In this document: one piece after another, positions 26,311 to 35,014 of the stretch | Numbering within the stretch: the first letter of the stretch is position 1 | Layout: every line of letters starts with the position of its first letter | Source of the DNA: Hymenobacter mucosus | Lineage (GTDB): Bacteria; Bacteroidota; Bacteroidia; Cytophagales; Hymenobacteraceae | Reading direction: 5' to 3' | Assembly: GCF_900188255.1 (NCBI RefSeq) | Contig: NZ_FZNS01000004.1 | Span: forward strand, 585,207 to 649,206 | DNA length: 64,000 nt | Notes under the pieces: generated by a model | Told to the model about the DNA's origin: nothing | The model's database searches: none | What the model saw: the letters and a program-made list of their open reading frames with translations, nothing else | Program-made: the position numbers and the translations under genes

Positions 26311-26564
26311 CTTGGGCCTCTGCAAGTAGTACTTATTACACCTTAAGTCTACTAAAGGGTACCCACTCCTTGGCTTGTGAATAGCCTTGCGGACTAGAAA
26401 TTTCACATGGCACTACTGGGCTACGTTGCGACCTGCGCCAGCCTCGCAGGGCCAGTAATGGAGAAGCGGATTCCAACGAATAACTTAGCGGCCCTGATTC
26501 ACGCTCTTCACACGAGGAGGGCTACGCCCGCTCTTGTGCCTACTGTTTACTAGTTTTTCTCTCC

Positions 26565-27542
26565 ATGTCCCGAATCCTTACCGGCATCCAAAGCACCGGG
26601 CGCCCCCACTTAGGCAACTTGTTAGGGGCTATTCTGCCCGCCGTTGAGCTGTCCAAGAATGCGGCCAATGAGTCGCTGTACTTCATTGCTGATTTGCACT
26701 CACTCACGACCGTGCGCGACGCGGAGCTACTGCGCCAGAACACGTACGCCGTGGCCGCCTCGTGGCTGGCCTGTGGGTTCGACACGGAAAAAAACCTGTT
26801 CTACCGCCAGTCCGATGTGCCGCAAGTGGCGGAGTTGGCTTGGTACCTGTCGTGCTTCACCCCCTACCCCATGCTGGCCAACGCCCACTCGTTCAAGGAC
26901 AAGTCGGACCGTTTGTCGGACGTGAATGCTGGGCTGTTTACCTACCCAGTGCTGATGGCGGCGGACATTCTGCTCTACGACGCTGACGTGGTGCCCGTGG
27001 GCAAAGACCAGATTCAGCACCTGGAAATCACGCGCGACATTGCCTCGGCCTTCAACAACCGCTATGGCGACACCTTTGTGTTGCCGCAAGCCCGCGCCGA
27101 TGAACAGCTCATGACTATTCCGGGCCTCGATGGGCAGAAAATGAGCAAGAGCTACGGCAACATCATCGACATCTTTGCTGACGATAAGGCGCTGCTCAAA
27201 ACCATCAAGAGCATTGTATCAGATAGCACCCCGCTGGAAGCGCCTAAGAACCCGGACTCGGATACCACCTTCAAGCTTTTCTCGCTACTGGCTACGCCCG
27301 AGGAAACGGCCGACATGCGCGCCCGCTACCTGGCCGGCGGCTACGGCTACGGCCACGCCAAGCAGGCCCTCTACGAGCTGGTGCTGCGGCGCTTTGCAAC
27401 GGAGCGCGAACAGTTCAATTTCTACATCAACAACCTACCCGAAGTAGACCGTAAGCTAGCCGAAGGGGCCCGCAAAGCCCAGGCCTATGGCTCAGAGGTT
27501 CTAAATAAAGTACGCGAGAAAGTGGGCTATCAGCGCCGCTGA
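26565..27542 (+). CDS. trpS: Tryptophanyl-tRNA synthetase
   Basis: 325 residues, the usual class Ic length. The HIGH-like motif is STGRPHLGNLLGA (about 11-23) and the KMSKS loop is GQKMSKSYGN. FIADLHSLTT, VPVGKDQIQHLEITRDIA and DADVVPVG are typical of the TrpS active site. The enzyme charges tRNA-Trp in the cytoplasm. The 254-bp upstream region shows no T-box or trp leader. A bidirectional terminator follows. Confidence 0.97.
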   Translation: MSRILTGIQSTGRPHLGNLLGAILPAVELSKNAANESLYFIADLHSLTTVRDAELLRQNTYAVAASWLACGFDTEKNLFYRQSDVPQVAELAWYLSCFTPYPMLANAHSFKDKSDRLSDVNAGLFTYPVLMAADILLYDADVVPVGKDQIQHLEITRDIASAFNNRYGDTFVLPQARADEQLMTIPGLDGQKMSKSYGNIIDIFADDKALLKTIKSIVSDSTPLEAPKNPDSDTTFKLFSLLATPEETADMRARYLAGGYGYGHAKQALYELVLRRFATEREQFNFYINNLPEVDRKLAEGARKAQAYGSEVLNKVREKVGYQRR

Positions 27543-27582
27543 GGTTCATTCGCGCTACAGGCTCGCGGAAACGCAGCCATAA

Positions 27583-27620
27583 AAAACACCCGGTTCTTCG
27601 CGTTGAGAACCGGGTGTTTT
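27583..27620. terminator. Bidirectional terminator
   Basis: Perfect 15-bp arms (27583-27597, 27606-27620) with A and T ends, between convergent trpS and the gene at 27680. Confidence 0.9.
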
Positions 27621-27679
27621 GGTATGCAGCAGGTAGCTTTTCTGAGCGCCGCAGTAGCCCCGTTATTTATACAAGCTGC

Positions 27680-28522
27680 CTAGTATGGCAGGCCATCAAC
27701 GTTGAAGTGTCGTTGCTCGTGAGAAAAGCTGAACCCTACTTTACTCCCGCGGCTGACCTGCTGATTTTCAAGCTTTTGCTTGACCGATATTTTCTGGATA
27801 TCATCCAGCGGTGGGGCAATTAAGTCGTTGTTTACGGCGGCAATCATGGCGCTTTCCACGAACAGCTTAAGCCCATCGGGCGTCACTACGTTGTCCGACA
27901 TGTCATTGTCGGGCAGTTCTAGCTGCTGCACCCCTTCCAGGAAAAAGTGGTTATCAATGTTGATAAGCAAACGGCCCACTAGGTAGCCGGGGTCACTCAT
28001 GCGCTGGTACTTGATGCTGTCGGCCATGAAGTTGTAGGCCATGATGTGGCCAAAAAACCGCCGCCGGAAGTCCTCCTCCACGTATTTGGTAGGCATGGGG
28101 CCGTAGTCATCGGGGAAGGTGACAATATTGGAGTGCATCACAAAGACCAGCAGGTCGCCGGAGAAGCGGATATGAAACTCCATATCGTTCACGGGCCGGT
28201 ATTCGATAATAACCGTGGAATCGACGGGCGTAATGCGGCGGCTCAATTCCACCACCAACTCCTGCGACACCTTCCGCAATAAATCGAAAGTAGCCAGGGT
28301 GTTGCGGTAGATGGCCTGCTTAGCCGTGGACTTCTGCCGGAGTCCATCAAAAATTAGGTTGAGGCGGTCGGCGGGGGTAGCGCCTGGCTCACCGGGGGCG
28401 TTGGTAGCCGTGTTGTCAGAATTGGGCACGCCCGCAACGGTGGGTGCCGGGGCACCGGGCGTTCCGTCGTTTACGTGCGCAAGCGTAGCTGGCGTTGGTG
28501 CCGATTGAGGTAATTCGTCCAT
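27680..28522 (-). CDS. Conserved-looking protein of unknown function
   Basis: 280 residues from the ATG at 28522 (MDELPQSAPTPA). Residues 1-55 are Pro/Ala/Thr-rich and probably disordered. The rest is a compact soluble domain: LNLIFDGLRQKSTAKQAIYRNTLATFDLLRKV, STVIIEYRPVNDMEFHIRFSGDLLVFVMHSNI, FFGHIMAYNFMADSIKYQR and a C-terminal ENQQVSRGSKVGFSFS. No signal peptide and no known domain are seen. It is a single-gene unit with its own terminator. No function is proposed. Confidence 0.75.
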   Translation of the reverse strand: MDELPQSAPTPATLAHVNDGTPGAPAPTVAGVPNSDNTATNAPGEPGATPADRLNLIFDGLRQKSTAKQAIYRNTLATFDLLRKVSQELVVELSRRITPVDSTVIIEYRPVNDMEFHIRFSGDLLVFVMHSNIVTFPDDYGPMPTKYVEEDFRRRFFGHIMAYNFMADSIKYQRMSDPGYLVGRLLINIDNHFFLEGVQQLELPDNDMSDNVVTPDGLKLFVESAMIAAVNNDLIAPPLDDIQKISVKQKLENQQVSRGSKVGFSFSHEQRHFNVDGLPY

Positions 28523-28662
28523 ACAAACAGAAGCAAAGGCGCGTGAGTAGGTAGTGCGCAATGAGAAATATTACCAGCAATGCGGTAGAATCCTACTTCA
28601 CCTACGCAAAGGAGGGCGCCAACAGTTTCGAAAACACATATATACATATGTCCATCAAATAC

Positions 28663-29847
28663 TTATGCATTCGTTCCTATCTCATTTTCTGAGGATGCAT
28701 CCAGTGCCTGCAGGTGGGCGCCTAGGTGAGGTGGCGGCGGCAAGTGAGTAGCCCGGGGCCACGCTGAACTATGGAAGGCCACAGTGCGCAAGCCCGGGTG
28801 CGGAAACTCCGGGGAAGCGGGTAGCAGCATCGAGTGCGCGGCCTCCTGCGCCAGGGCTTGTCCTACTGTGCGCACCGCCCCGGCGGGTACAGCAAGCCTT
28901 TCCAGAGCCGCTAGCAGAAGCGAGCTTGGGAGTTGTAGTATCCGCTCGCGCAAGAGCTGCTCTAGCTCGGCACGGTGCGCTACGCGAGCAGCATTGGAAG
29001 CAAATCGGGCCTCCTGCGCCCAGATGGGCCGCTCCAGCACAGCACATAGGTGTTCAAACTGCCGGTTGGTACCTACTGCCAGCAAGAGGCGCACCCCATC
29101 AGAGGCTTCGTACACAGTGCCGTAGGGCACAATACTAGGGTGGCCCGACCCCATAGGGCGGGGCTCTTGCCCCGTTACCAGGTAGGCAGAGGCTTGATTC
29201 GCCAGGGAAGCCAAAGCACTATCCTGCAACGATACGTGCACCACTGCCCCCTGGCCCGTTTGCGTGCGCCGGTAGAGGGCCGCAAGCAAGCCCTCTTTCA
29301 GTTGGTGCGCGGCCAACAGGTCAATCAGGGCTACGGGCATTTTGAGGGGTTCCTGGCCAGGACCAGCCGCATTAAGATGCATGAAGCCCGTTTCTGCTTG
29401 CAGCACGGCATCGTAGCCCGCCCGCGGAACGGCGGCCCCGTAGCCCGTGATGAGGCCATACAGCAGCCGCGGATTGAGCGCTGCCAGGGTGTCGTAATCT
29501 ACTCCTAGCTTGGTGGCGTCGCCGGGTTTGTAACTAGCTAGTACTACGTCGGCGCGGGTGGCTAAGCGGTGCACAGCCGCGCGGCCAGTAGCAGTAGTAA
29601 GGTCAAGCACAATGGACTGCTTGCCCCAGTTGGCGCAGGCGAAGTAAGCCGTAACGTCGGTACCGGGGGCTTCGCCGGGAGTGCGCCAGGTGCGGGTTAC
29701 GTCGCCGCCGGGGGCTTCAATCTTCAGCACCTGTGCGCCCAGTTCCGCAAAAAACTGCCCTACCTGCGGGCCAGCCAGCACAGAAGCCAGCTCGATAACT
29801 GTTAGTCCGGTGAAGGGAAGTGAGAGGTTAGAAGCAGTACTGGGCAT
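28663..29847 (-). CDS. CaiB/BaiF family III CoA-transferase
   Basis: 394 residues from the ATG at 29847. The N-terminus LPFTGLTVIELASVLAGPQVGQFFAELGAQVLKIE and ANWGKQSIVLDLTTATGRA are the family signatures. The catalytic Asp is Asp146 in AGYDAVLQAETG. These enzymes move CoA between carboxylic acids; the acids cannot be predicted. No acyl-CoA metabolic gene is next to it. The upstream frame extension into the ABC gene is rejected because the family starts at this ATG. The start lies 17 bp after the ABC ATPase stop, so read-through is likely. Confidence 0.92.
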   Translation of the reverse strand: MPSTASNLSLPFTGLTVIELASVLAGPQVGQFFAELGAQVLKIEAPGGDVTRTWRTPGEAPGTDVTAYFACANWGKQSIVLDLTTATGRAAVHRLATRADVVLASYKPGDATKLGVDYDTLAALNPRLLYGLITGYGAAVPRAGYDAVLQAETGFMHLNAAGPGQEPLKMPVALIDLLAAHQLKEGLLAALYRRTQTGQGAVVHVSLQDSALASLANQASAYLVTGQEPRPMGSGHPSIVPYGTVYEASDGVRLLLAVGTNRQFEHLCAVLERPIWAQEARFASNAARVAHRAELEQLLRERILQLPSSLLLAALERLAVPAGAVRTVGQALAQEAAHSMLLPASPEFPHPGLRTVAFHSSAWPRATHLPPPPHLGAHLQALDASSENEIGTNA

Positions 29848-29863
29848 GGAGCGAGGGTTGGCA

Positions 29864-30538
29864 TCAGCTGGCAAGATAGCCCCGGTCGCGGAGTGCGAGC
29901 ACGGGGTCAGCGGGAAGTTGCTCCAAGCGCCCTCCGTGCAGCAGGTACACAACGTCGCACAGGGGTAGCACTTCGGTGTAGCGGTGGTCGGTGAGCAGGA
30001 TGCCTTTCTGTGCTTTAGCTTGCTGAAACATCTCGCCCAAAGTTTCTACGTGCAGTGGCATCACCCCCGAAAAAGGCTCGTCAAACAACGAAAACCGCGT
30101 TTTGGCATGTAGCAGCAGTAGCACCTGCACTAGCCGGGTAGTACCCCCCGAAAGCTCACCGATGCGGCGGGAAACCTGAGCCCGTATATCTGGAAAATTA
30201 GCCAGTGCCTGTTCAGCATCAACCCCAAGCATGCGTGCTGCTTCCATCAGCGTGAGGTGCTCTGGCAGCAGTGGCACCTGGGGAAGGTAGTTCAGTAGGC
30301 CTGGCTTTCGATAGGCGGGCACTACACGCTGCCCATTCACTCGCACGGAGGCGTCGGCGACGTGGCGGCCACCAAAGACAGTTTGCAGCAGGGTAGATTT
30401 ACCGCAGCCGTTGCGCCCCAACAGGCCTACCACTTGCCCGGTCTCCACCCGCAGGTACACATCGGAGAGGATGCGCCGCTCCCCAAACGCGAGCTGCATA
30501 CCATCCGCTTCTAATACGTAGGAGAAAGACTTGCTCAT
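29864..30538 (-). CDS. ABC transporter ATP-binding protein
   Basis: 224 residues, one nucleotide-binding domain. Walker A is GRNGCGKST (41-49), the Q-loop is LNYLPQVPLL, the signature is ELSGGTTRLVQ, Walker B is RFSLFDEPF and the switch His is in LLTDHRY. Its start overlaps the stop of the upstream gene by the ATGA arrangement at 30535-30538, so the two are translationally coupled. Transport direction and substrate are unknown. Confidence 0.92.
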   Translation of the reverse strand: MSKSFSYVLEADGMQLAFGERRILSDVYLRVETGQVVGLLGRNGCGKSTLLQTVFGGRHVADASVRVNGQRVVPAYRKPGLLNYLPQVPLLPEHLTLMEAARMLGVDAEQALANFPDIRAQVSRRIGELSGGTTRLVQVLLLLHAKTRFSLFDEPFSGVMPLHVETLGEMFQQAKAQKGILLTDHRYTEVLPLCDVVYLLHGGRLEQLPADPVLALRDRGYLAS

Positions 30539-30861
30539 TGCAGCACAGCATGAAGCAGCCCAACGGCGGCGCTGAACAGTAGCGTATCAGCCACTAGTAC
30601 GCCCGCCCACAGCTGCCAGGGCGCAATGTGCAGGTTTAGGTAAAACCAATACTGGTGGGGCCGCAACTGCGCCGACAGATACCAGATAACCAGAAAGGTG
30701 CCTAGCTTCGTCAGCAGTAGTCCTGCTGTGAGCGGGAGAGGCCAGGTAGGAAATGGCCCGACGGCGGCGGCCGCAAAGATCAGCAACGAAAACACTACGG
30801 TAAAAGGGGCCACGGTGCGGTAGAACAGGCCTAGGGCCCGCAGGTACGTAGGTATCGTCAT
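30535..30861 (-). CDS. Very small membrane partner of an ABC ATPase
   Basis: 108 residues with three hydrophobic segments (about 18-36, 43-63 and 80-106). ATGA overlap with the ATPase gene suggests that it forms the membrane part of the complex. No known permease family is recognised and the size is far below that of a normal ABC permease (usually 250 residues or more). No other membrane gene is in the unit. Confidence 0.7.
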   Translation of the reverse strand: MTIPTYLRALGLFYRTVAPFTVVFSLLIFAAAAVGPFPTWPLPLTAGLLLTKLGTFLVIWYLSAQLRPHQYWFYLNLHIAPWQLWAGVLVADTLLFSAAVGLLHAVLQ

Positions 30862-30904
30862 GGAGTGCGCGTTGAGCTAGCCACACAACGCCCCGATAAC
30901 CAGA

Positions 30905-31639
30905 TTATTCTACCACCCCTAACCGTAAAAACACCGGAAACACCACTGGTCGCTCTGCACTGCCCCACCGCTGCGACAGCTCTGCGGCCAGTTTAGCCAC
31001 GGGGTCCTGATCGTGTTGCTTCTGATACTTTGCTACGCTCGACCAGGTACGCAGGTAGTTCAGCATCCACTCGGCAGACCACTGCCGCCGCACTGCAAAC
31101 CGCTTGTGCTGCACCTTGGCAAAAGGGAAAGGCAAGTGCGCGTACTCGTTGGTGATGTGCTGGCGGTTAGGGTCCCAGTAGGGGCCCATGGTTTCGTCGT
31201 GAAACTTCCGAATCAATGGGTCTATTTCGGGGCTCACCTGCACCAGGCCATACCCCCACTCTGCCACTATACCCCCTGGCCGCGCTACACGACGCACCTC
31301 GTCTACGAAGGCATCGGGCTCAAACCAGTGTACCGCCTGCGCCACTGTAATCAGATCGAAGCTAGCTGGTGCAAAGGGCGTGTGTTCGGCTGGGGTAATG
31401 TGGTAGTGAATGTTGGGGTGGGCGGCGGCTTTGTCTAGCTGGGCCTGGCTGATGTCGGTGGCCTCTACCTGGCGGAAGTGCTGGGCCAACACAGCCGCCA
31501 CTTGCCCGTTGCCGGTTGCGCAGTCCCAGGCCTGGTTGTGGTGGGCCACTTGGGGTAGCAGCCAGTCGTAGAGTTCGGCGGGGTAGTCGATGCGGTACTG
31601 GGCGTAGAGGTCGGCTTGGGAAGAGAAACGGTCGAGCAT
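30905..31639 (-). CDS. Class I SAM-dependent methyltransferase
   Basis: 244 residues from the ATG at 31639 (MLDRFSSQADLYAQYRIDYP). The SAM motif I is AWDCATGNGQVA, the acidic end of strand 2 is VEATDISQAQL, and FDLITVAQAVHWFEPDAFVDEVRRVARPGG covers motifs II/III, as in UbiE/Methyltransf_11-like small-molecule methyltransferases. The substrate is unknown. The longer frame from 31762 is rejected because it overlaps the divergent gene's start. Confidence 0.88.
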   Translation of the reverse strand: MLDRFSSQADLYAQYRIDYPAELYDWLLPQVAHHNQAWDCATGNGQVAAVLAQHFRQVEATDISQAQLDKAAAHPNIHYHITPAEHTPFAPASFDLITVAQAVHWFEPDAFVDEVRRVARPGGIVAEWGYGLVQVSPEIDPLIRKFHDETMGPYWDPNRQHITNEYAHLPFPFAKVQHKRFAVRRQWSAEWMLNYLRTWSSVAKYQKQHDQDPVAKLAAELSQRWGSAERPVVFPVFLRLGVVE

Positions 31640-31761
31640 TAGTTGGCGTTTACTGGTTGGTTTGTGGTTATTGGCAACTGCTAGCGGGCTAGCAGCCACG
31701 GCCGCCCAACTTGTATACGGCCATTGCCACCGCGAAAACGAAAAACTCTTCACCAAAACCA

Positions 31762-32778
31762 ATGCCTACTCCCATCCAAACCGGCCTACTGGCTTACGGC
31801 ATGTCGGGCCGCATTTTCCACGCTCCCTTCCTAGCGGCACATCCTGGCTTTCACTTACGGGCCGTGGCGGAGCGCAGTCGCAAGCAGGCCGCCGAGCTTT
31901 ACCCGGACATCATTAGTTACGACAGTGTAAGCGAATTGCTTGCCGACCCCGTGCTGGAGCTGGTGGTAGTAAATACGCCCAACAACACGCACTTCGAGTT
32001 GGCAAAGCAGGTACTGGAGGCCGGCAAACACGTGCTCATTGAAAAACCTGTTACTACAACCACGGCCGAACTTACCGAGCTATTTGCCGTGGCGCACCGC
32101 CACAGCCGGCAGGTGTTCGGCTACCAGAACCGGCGCTGGGACAGTGACTTTCAAACGGTACGCCAGGTAGTGGAAAGTGGGCAGTTGGGTCAGCTTACGG
32201 AAGTGCACTTCCGCTTCGACCGCTACAAAGCAGCCCTCAACGTGAAAGCATTCAAGGAAGAGCCAACTACTCCCGGCAGCGGCCTTAGCTACGACTTGGG
32301 CCCGCACGTGCTCGACCAGGCGCTGAGCTTATTTGGGCAGCCCGAGCGGTTCCACAAGACCTTAGCAACCAACCGTCCGGGCTCCCAGGTCAACGACTAC
32401 TTCCATTTCCACCTCGCCTACCCCGGCGGGCTCCAGGTGTTCGTGAGTGGTAGCTTGCTGGTGGCCGATGCCGGCCCGGCCTACGTGCTGCACGGCACCC
32501 AAGGGTCGTTCCGCAAGCAGCGCACCGACGTGCAAGAGTCTCAGCTCGACCAGGGCATGCTGCCCACAGATGCGGCCTACGGCTTGGAGCCAGCCGGTCA
32601 GGAGGGCATCCTCACCCTGGTGCTGCCCAATGGTCAGAAGCACACTAGCACGGTGCCTTCGCCGCGCGGTGATTACCCGGACTTGTTTGAGGCCGTGTAC
32701 CAAACGCTCGTTCACGGGCAGCCCTACCCCGTGCGTGAGGAAGAACTTCACTGGCAGTTAGCAGTTTTAGAAGGCTAG
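31762..32778 (+). CDS. Gfo/Idh/MocA-family oxidoreductase (cytoplasmic)
   Basis: 338 residues from the ATG at 31762. The Rossmann start is TGLLAYGMSGRIFHAPFL, then VVVNTPNNTHFELAKQ and the conserved IEKPVTTTTAEL. GYQNRRWDSDFQTVRQVV and DLGPHVLDQALSLFG fit the YdgJ/YulF-like branch that has a GRIFHAP start. There is no signal peptide, in contrast to the family member at 764. The sugar or polyol substrate is unknown. Confidence 0.92.
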   Translation: MPTPIQTGLLAYGMSGRIFHAPFLAAHPGFHLRAVAERSRKQAAELYPDIISYDSVSELLADPVLELVVVNTPNNTHFELAKQVLEAGKHVLIEKPVTTTTAELTELFAVAHRHSRQVFGYQNRRWDSDFQTVRQVVESGQLGQLTEVHFRFDRYKAALNVKAFKEEPTTPGSGLSYDLGPHVLDQALSLFGQPERFHKTLATNRPGSQVNDYFHFHLAYPGGLQVFVSGSLLVADAGPAYVLHGTQGSFRKQRTDVQESQLDQGMLPTDAAYGLEPAGQEGILTLVLPNGQKHTSTVPSPRGDYPDLFEAVYQTLVHGQPYPVREEELHWQLAVLEG

Positions 32779-32879
32779 GAAAAGCCCTTAGCGCGGCGCT
32801 ACGCCTCATGCGGCTCTGTTTGTGACTACTACGCTGCGCCAGCCATATAGCAACCCAACTATACGGCACGAAATCCGCC

Positions 32880-32887
32880 TATCTTTG
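32880..32887 (+). promoter_or_regulatory. Candidate -7 box (TATCTTTG) for the helicase
   Basis: Fits TAnnTTTG, with a leader of about 65 nt before the TTG start at 32959. Long 5' leaders are common for DEAD-box helicases under cold control, but no fold was identified. Confidence 0.5.
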
Positions 32888-32958
32888 TTATCATTACATA
32901 AGCGGTTTGCTGACCGGACAACGAGGTCAGCCATTTCATCATCCTAATTCGCTGAACC

Positions 32959-34605
32959 TTGAAGTTTCACGATTTTAATCTCCACGACGACCTATTGGCC
33001 GGCGTGGATGCCATGAATTACCAGAATGCCACGCCTATTCAAGAGCAGGCTATTCCTAAAATCATCGAAGGCAAAGACCTGATAGCCTGCGCCCAAACCG
33101 GCACCGGCAAAACAGCGGCCTACCTGCTTCCCCTCCTCGATAAGATTTCGCACGCCAAGCACGGCACTACTTCCACCCTGGTGCTGGTGCCCACCCGGGA
33201 GCTAGCTACTCAGATTGACGAGCAAGTGACCGGATTCGGCTACTTCGTAGAAGCCAGCTCCATTGCCATTTATGGGGGCGGCAAAAGTGAAGGCTGGGAG
33301 CAGCAAAAGCGCGCCCTTACCTCCGGCGCCGACATTATCATTGCTACGCCGGGCCGCCTCATTGCCCACATGCAAATGGGCTACGTCAAGTTTGAGCACC
33401 TGAAATACCTGGTGCTGGACGAGGCCGACAAGATGATGGATATGGGCTTCTCCGATGACATTTTGAACATCGTGCGGCAGCTGCCCAAGGAGCGCCAAAC
33501 GCTTTTGTTCTCGGCAACCATGCCCAACAAAATCCGGGAGTTTTCGCAGCAGATTCTGCACAACCCCGACGAAATCCGTTTGGCCGTGTCGAAGCCTGCC
33601 GCGGGCATCGACCAGCAGTTTTACATGGCCTTCGACCGTCAGAAGATCTACTTGCTGGAGCACCTGCTCAAAACCCAGGAAGTGCAAAGCATGGTCTTGT
33701 TCACGTCGCAGAAAGCCGCCGTTGGGGGCATTGTGCGGGCGATTAACAAGCTGGGCTACGAGGCGAAAGGTATCAGCTCCGACCGGACGCAGGAGGAGCG
33801 CGAGCAGATCATGCGCGAGTTTAAAAACAAGCAGTTTCCCATTCTGGTGGCTACTGACGTGCTCAGCCGGGGCATTGATATCGACTCGCTCAGCCACGTA
33901 GTAAACTACGACATTCCGCGTGCCGCTGAGGATTACGTGCACCGCATTGGCCGCACGGCCCGCGCTGCCACCAAAGGCACGGCCATCACCTTCATTTCCG
34001 ACCAAGACCAGGACCGCGTAGTGAAGATTGAGAAGCTGATTGAGCGGGACATTGAGAAGAGGAACATCACCGAAGAACTTGGCTTAGGTGAGGCGCCTGA
34101 GTTTGACCCCAAGCGGTTCAGTGGCTTGCGGGGCAAAGTAGGCGGACGGCCTGAACGTGGGGGCCGCGCGGGCAGTGGCAACCGCGACCGGGGCCCCCGC
34201 CCAGAAGGAGAACGGGGCCCGCGGGGCGAAGGTAGCCGCAACGGTAGCGGACGCGGCTCACGCCCCGATGCCAACGGCAAACCCGATGCTCAGCAGCAAG
34301 AACGTATTGCAAAAGCACAAGCGGCTTTAGCAGCTCTCGATGCAGGCCAGGCACCGGCCCAGCCCTACCAGCGTCCGGCGCGCGAAGCTCGGCCTCCGCG
34401 CCCAGAAGGAGAGGCTCGACCGCCTCGTGAGCCACGGGCCCCGCGCCAAGAGGGCGAACCAGCACGCACGGAGCCACGCGCCGAGGGGGAAGAGGCTAAG
34501 CGTCGTAGGAAGCGGGGCGGCCGCAATCGTAGTGGCCGCGGTCCTCGCCCCGAGGGTAGCACCCCCACTGCTGAATCCACCGCAGCCGTACCAAGCGCCG
34601 AATAA
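32959..34605 (+). CDS. DEAD-box ATP-dependent RNA helicase
   Basis: 548 residues. All core motifs are present: Q motif (NYQNATPIQEQAIP), AQTGTGKTAAY, PTRELATQ, TPGRLIAH, VLDEADKMMDMGF, SAT, VATDVLSRGIDI and HRIGRTARA. The first 390 residues are a standard RhlE/CshA-like core. From about 394 on the chain is disordered and Arg/Gly/Pro/Glu-rich with repeated RPEGE-like units and RGG-type runs, a likely RNA-binding or condensate-forming tail. The start is TTG at 32959 (MKFHDFNLHDDLL), the only start that keeps the conserved N-terminus. Confidence 0.96.
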   Translation: MKFHDFNLHDDLLAGVDAMNYQNATPIQEQAIPKIIEGKDLIACAQTGTGKTAAYLLPLLDKISHAKHGTTSTLVLVPTRELATQIDEQVTGFGYFVEASSIAIYGGGKSEGWEQQKRALTSGADIIIATPGRLIAHMQMGYVKFEHLKYLVLDEADKMMDMGFSDDILNIVRQLPKERQTLLFSATMPNKIREFSQQILHNPDEIRLAVSKPAAGIDQQFYMAFDRQKIYLLEHLLKTQEVQSMVLFTSQKAAVGGIVRAINKLGYEAKGISSDRTQEEREQIMREFKNKQFPILVATDVLSRGIDIDSLSHVVNYDIPRAAEDYVHRIGRTARAATKGTAITFISDQDQDRVVKIEKLIERDIEKRNITEELGLGEAPEFDPKRFSGLRGKVGGRPERGGRAGSGNRDRGPRPEGERGPRGEGSRNGSGRGSRPDANGKPDAQQQERIAKAQAALAALDAGQAPAQPYQRPAREARPPRPEGEARPPREPRAPRQEGEPARTEPRAEGEEAKRRRKRGGRNRSGRGPRPEGSTPTAESTAAVPSAE

Positions 34606-34607
34606 AT

Positions 34608-34641
34608 AAAAAAGCCCCGCTACTACTAGCGGGGCTTTTTT
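34608..34641 (+). terminator. Terminator of the helicase
   Basis: AAAAAGCCCCGCT and AGCGGGGCTTTTTT arms around a short loop, directly after the stop. Confidence 0.93.
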
Positions 34642-34862
34642 GTGTCCATATCCGTCTCGGTTCATAGGTGCGCCGCTACCGTACCATACACCTTATTACT
34701 ACCCACAGGTAGAACTACCTTTTCATAGCCTCCATGCTCCTATGGCTGATTGACACACGATACTTTTTTCATGCGCTAGCAGTGGCCTTTGTGGCCAGGC
34801 GCGGTAGATTTGGCTTCGCACATGGCATAAGCAGGTTGATCTTACTCAGCACAACTTACTAA

Positions 34863-34911
34863 TAGGTAATTACGTAATAATGCATCAATGATGCATTATT
34901 ACGTAGACCTA
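34863..34911. repeat. AT-rich palindrome with 17-bp perfect arms
   Basis: TACGTAATAATGCATCA (34871-34887) and its exact reverse complement (34889-34905) share a single central base. Outside them TAGGT (34863-34867) pairs with ACCTA (34907-34911) across a small internal loop. It has no T run and lies 230 bp after the helicase terminator. Confidence 0.8.
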
Positions 34912-34969
34912 ATTGCAATTAAGCTCTTAAGTACATGCAACATAGTTGCTAAAACATAATACTCAAAAG

Positions 34970-34993
34970 AAAACCCAGCCGGAGCTGGGTTTT
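34970..34993 (-). terminator. Terminator of menA
   Basis: AAAACCCAGC and GCTGGGTTTT arms with a 4-nt loop and a T-rich continuation on the minus strand, 21 bp after the menA stop. Confidence 0.9.
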
Positions 34994-35014
34994 AAAAGGG
35001 CTTGAAACCACGCT

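Larger units (their letters stand above)
34642..35014. other. AT-rich gene-free island between two terminators
   Basis: This 370-bp gap is bounded by the helicase terminator and the menA terminator (34970-34993). The part from 34840 to 34970 is clearly richer in A+T than the flanks and contains a perfect palindrome (listed separately) and AATTGCAATT. No ORF with coding character. Confidence 0.55.

Noticed and set aside
26311..26564. T-box or trp leader before trpS
   Set aside because: No T-box sequence (AARGGTGG-like) and no Trp-rich leader peptide were seen.
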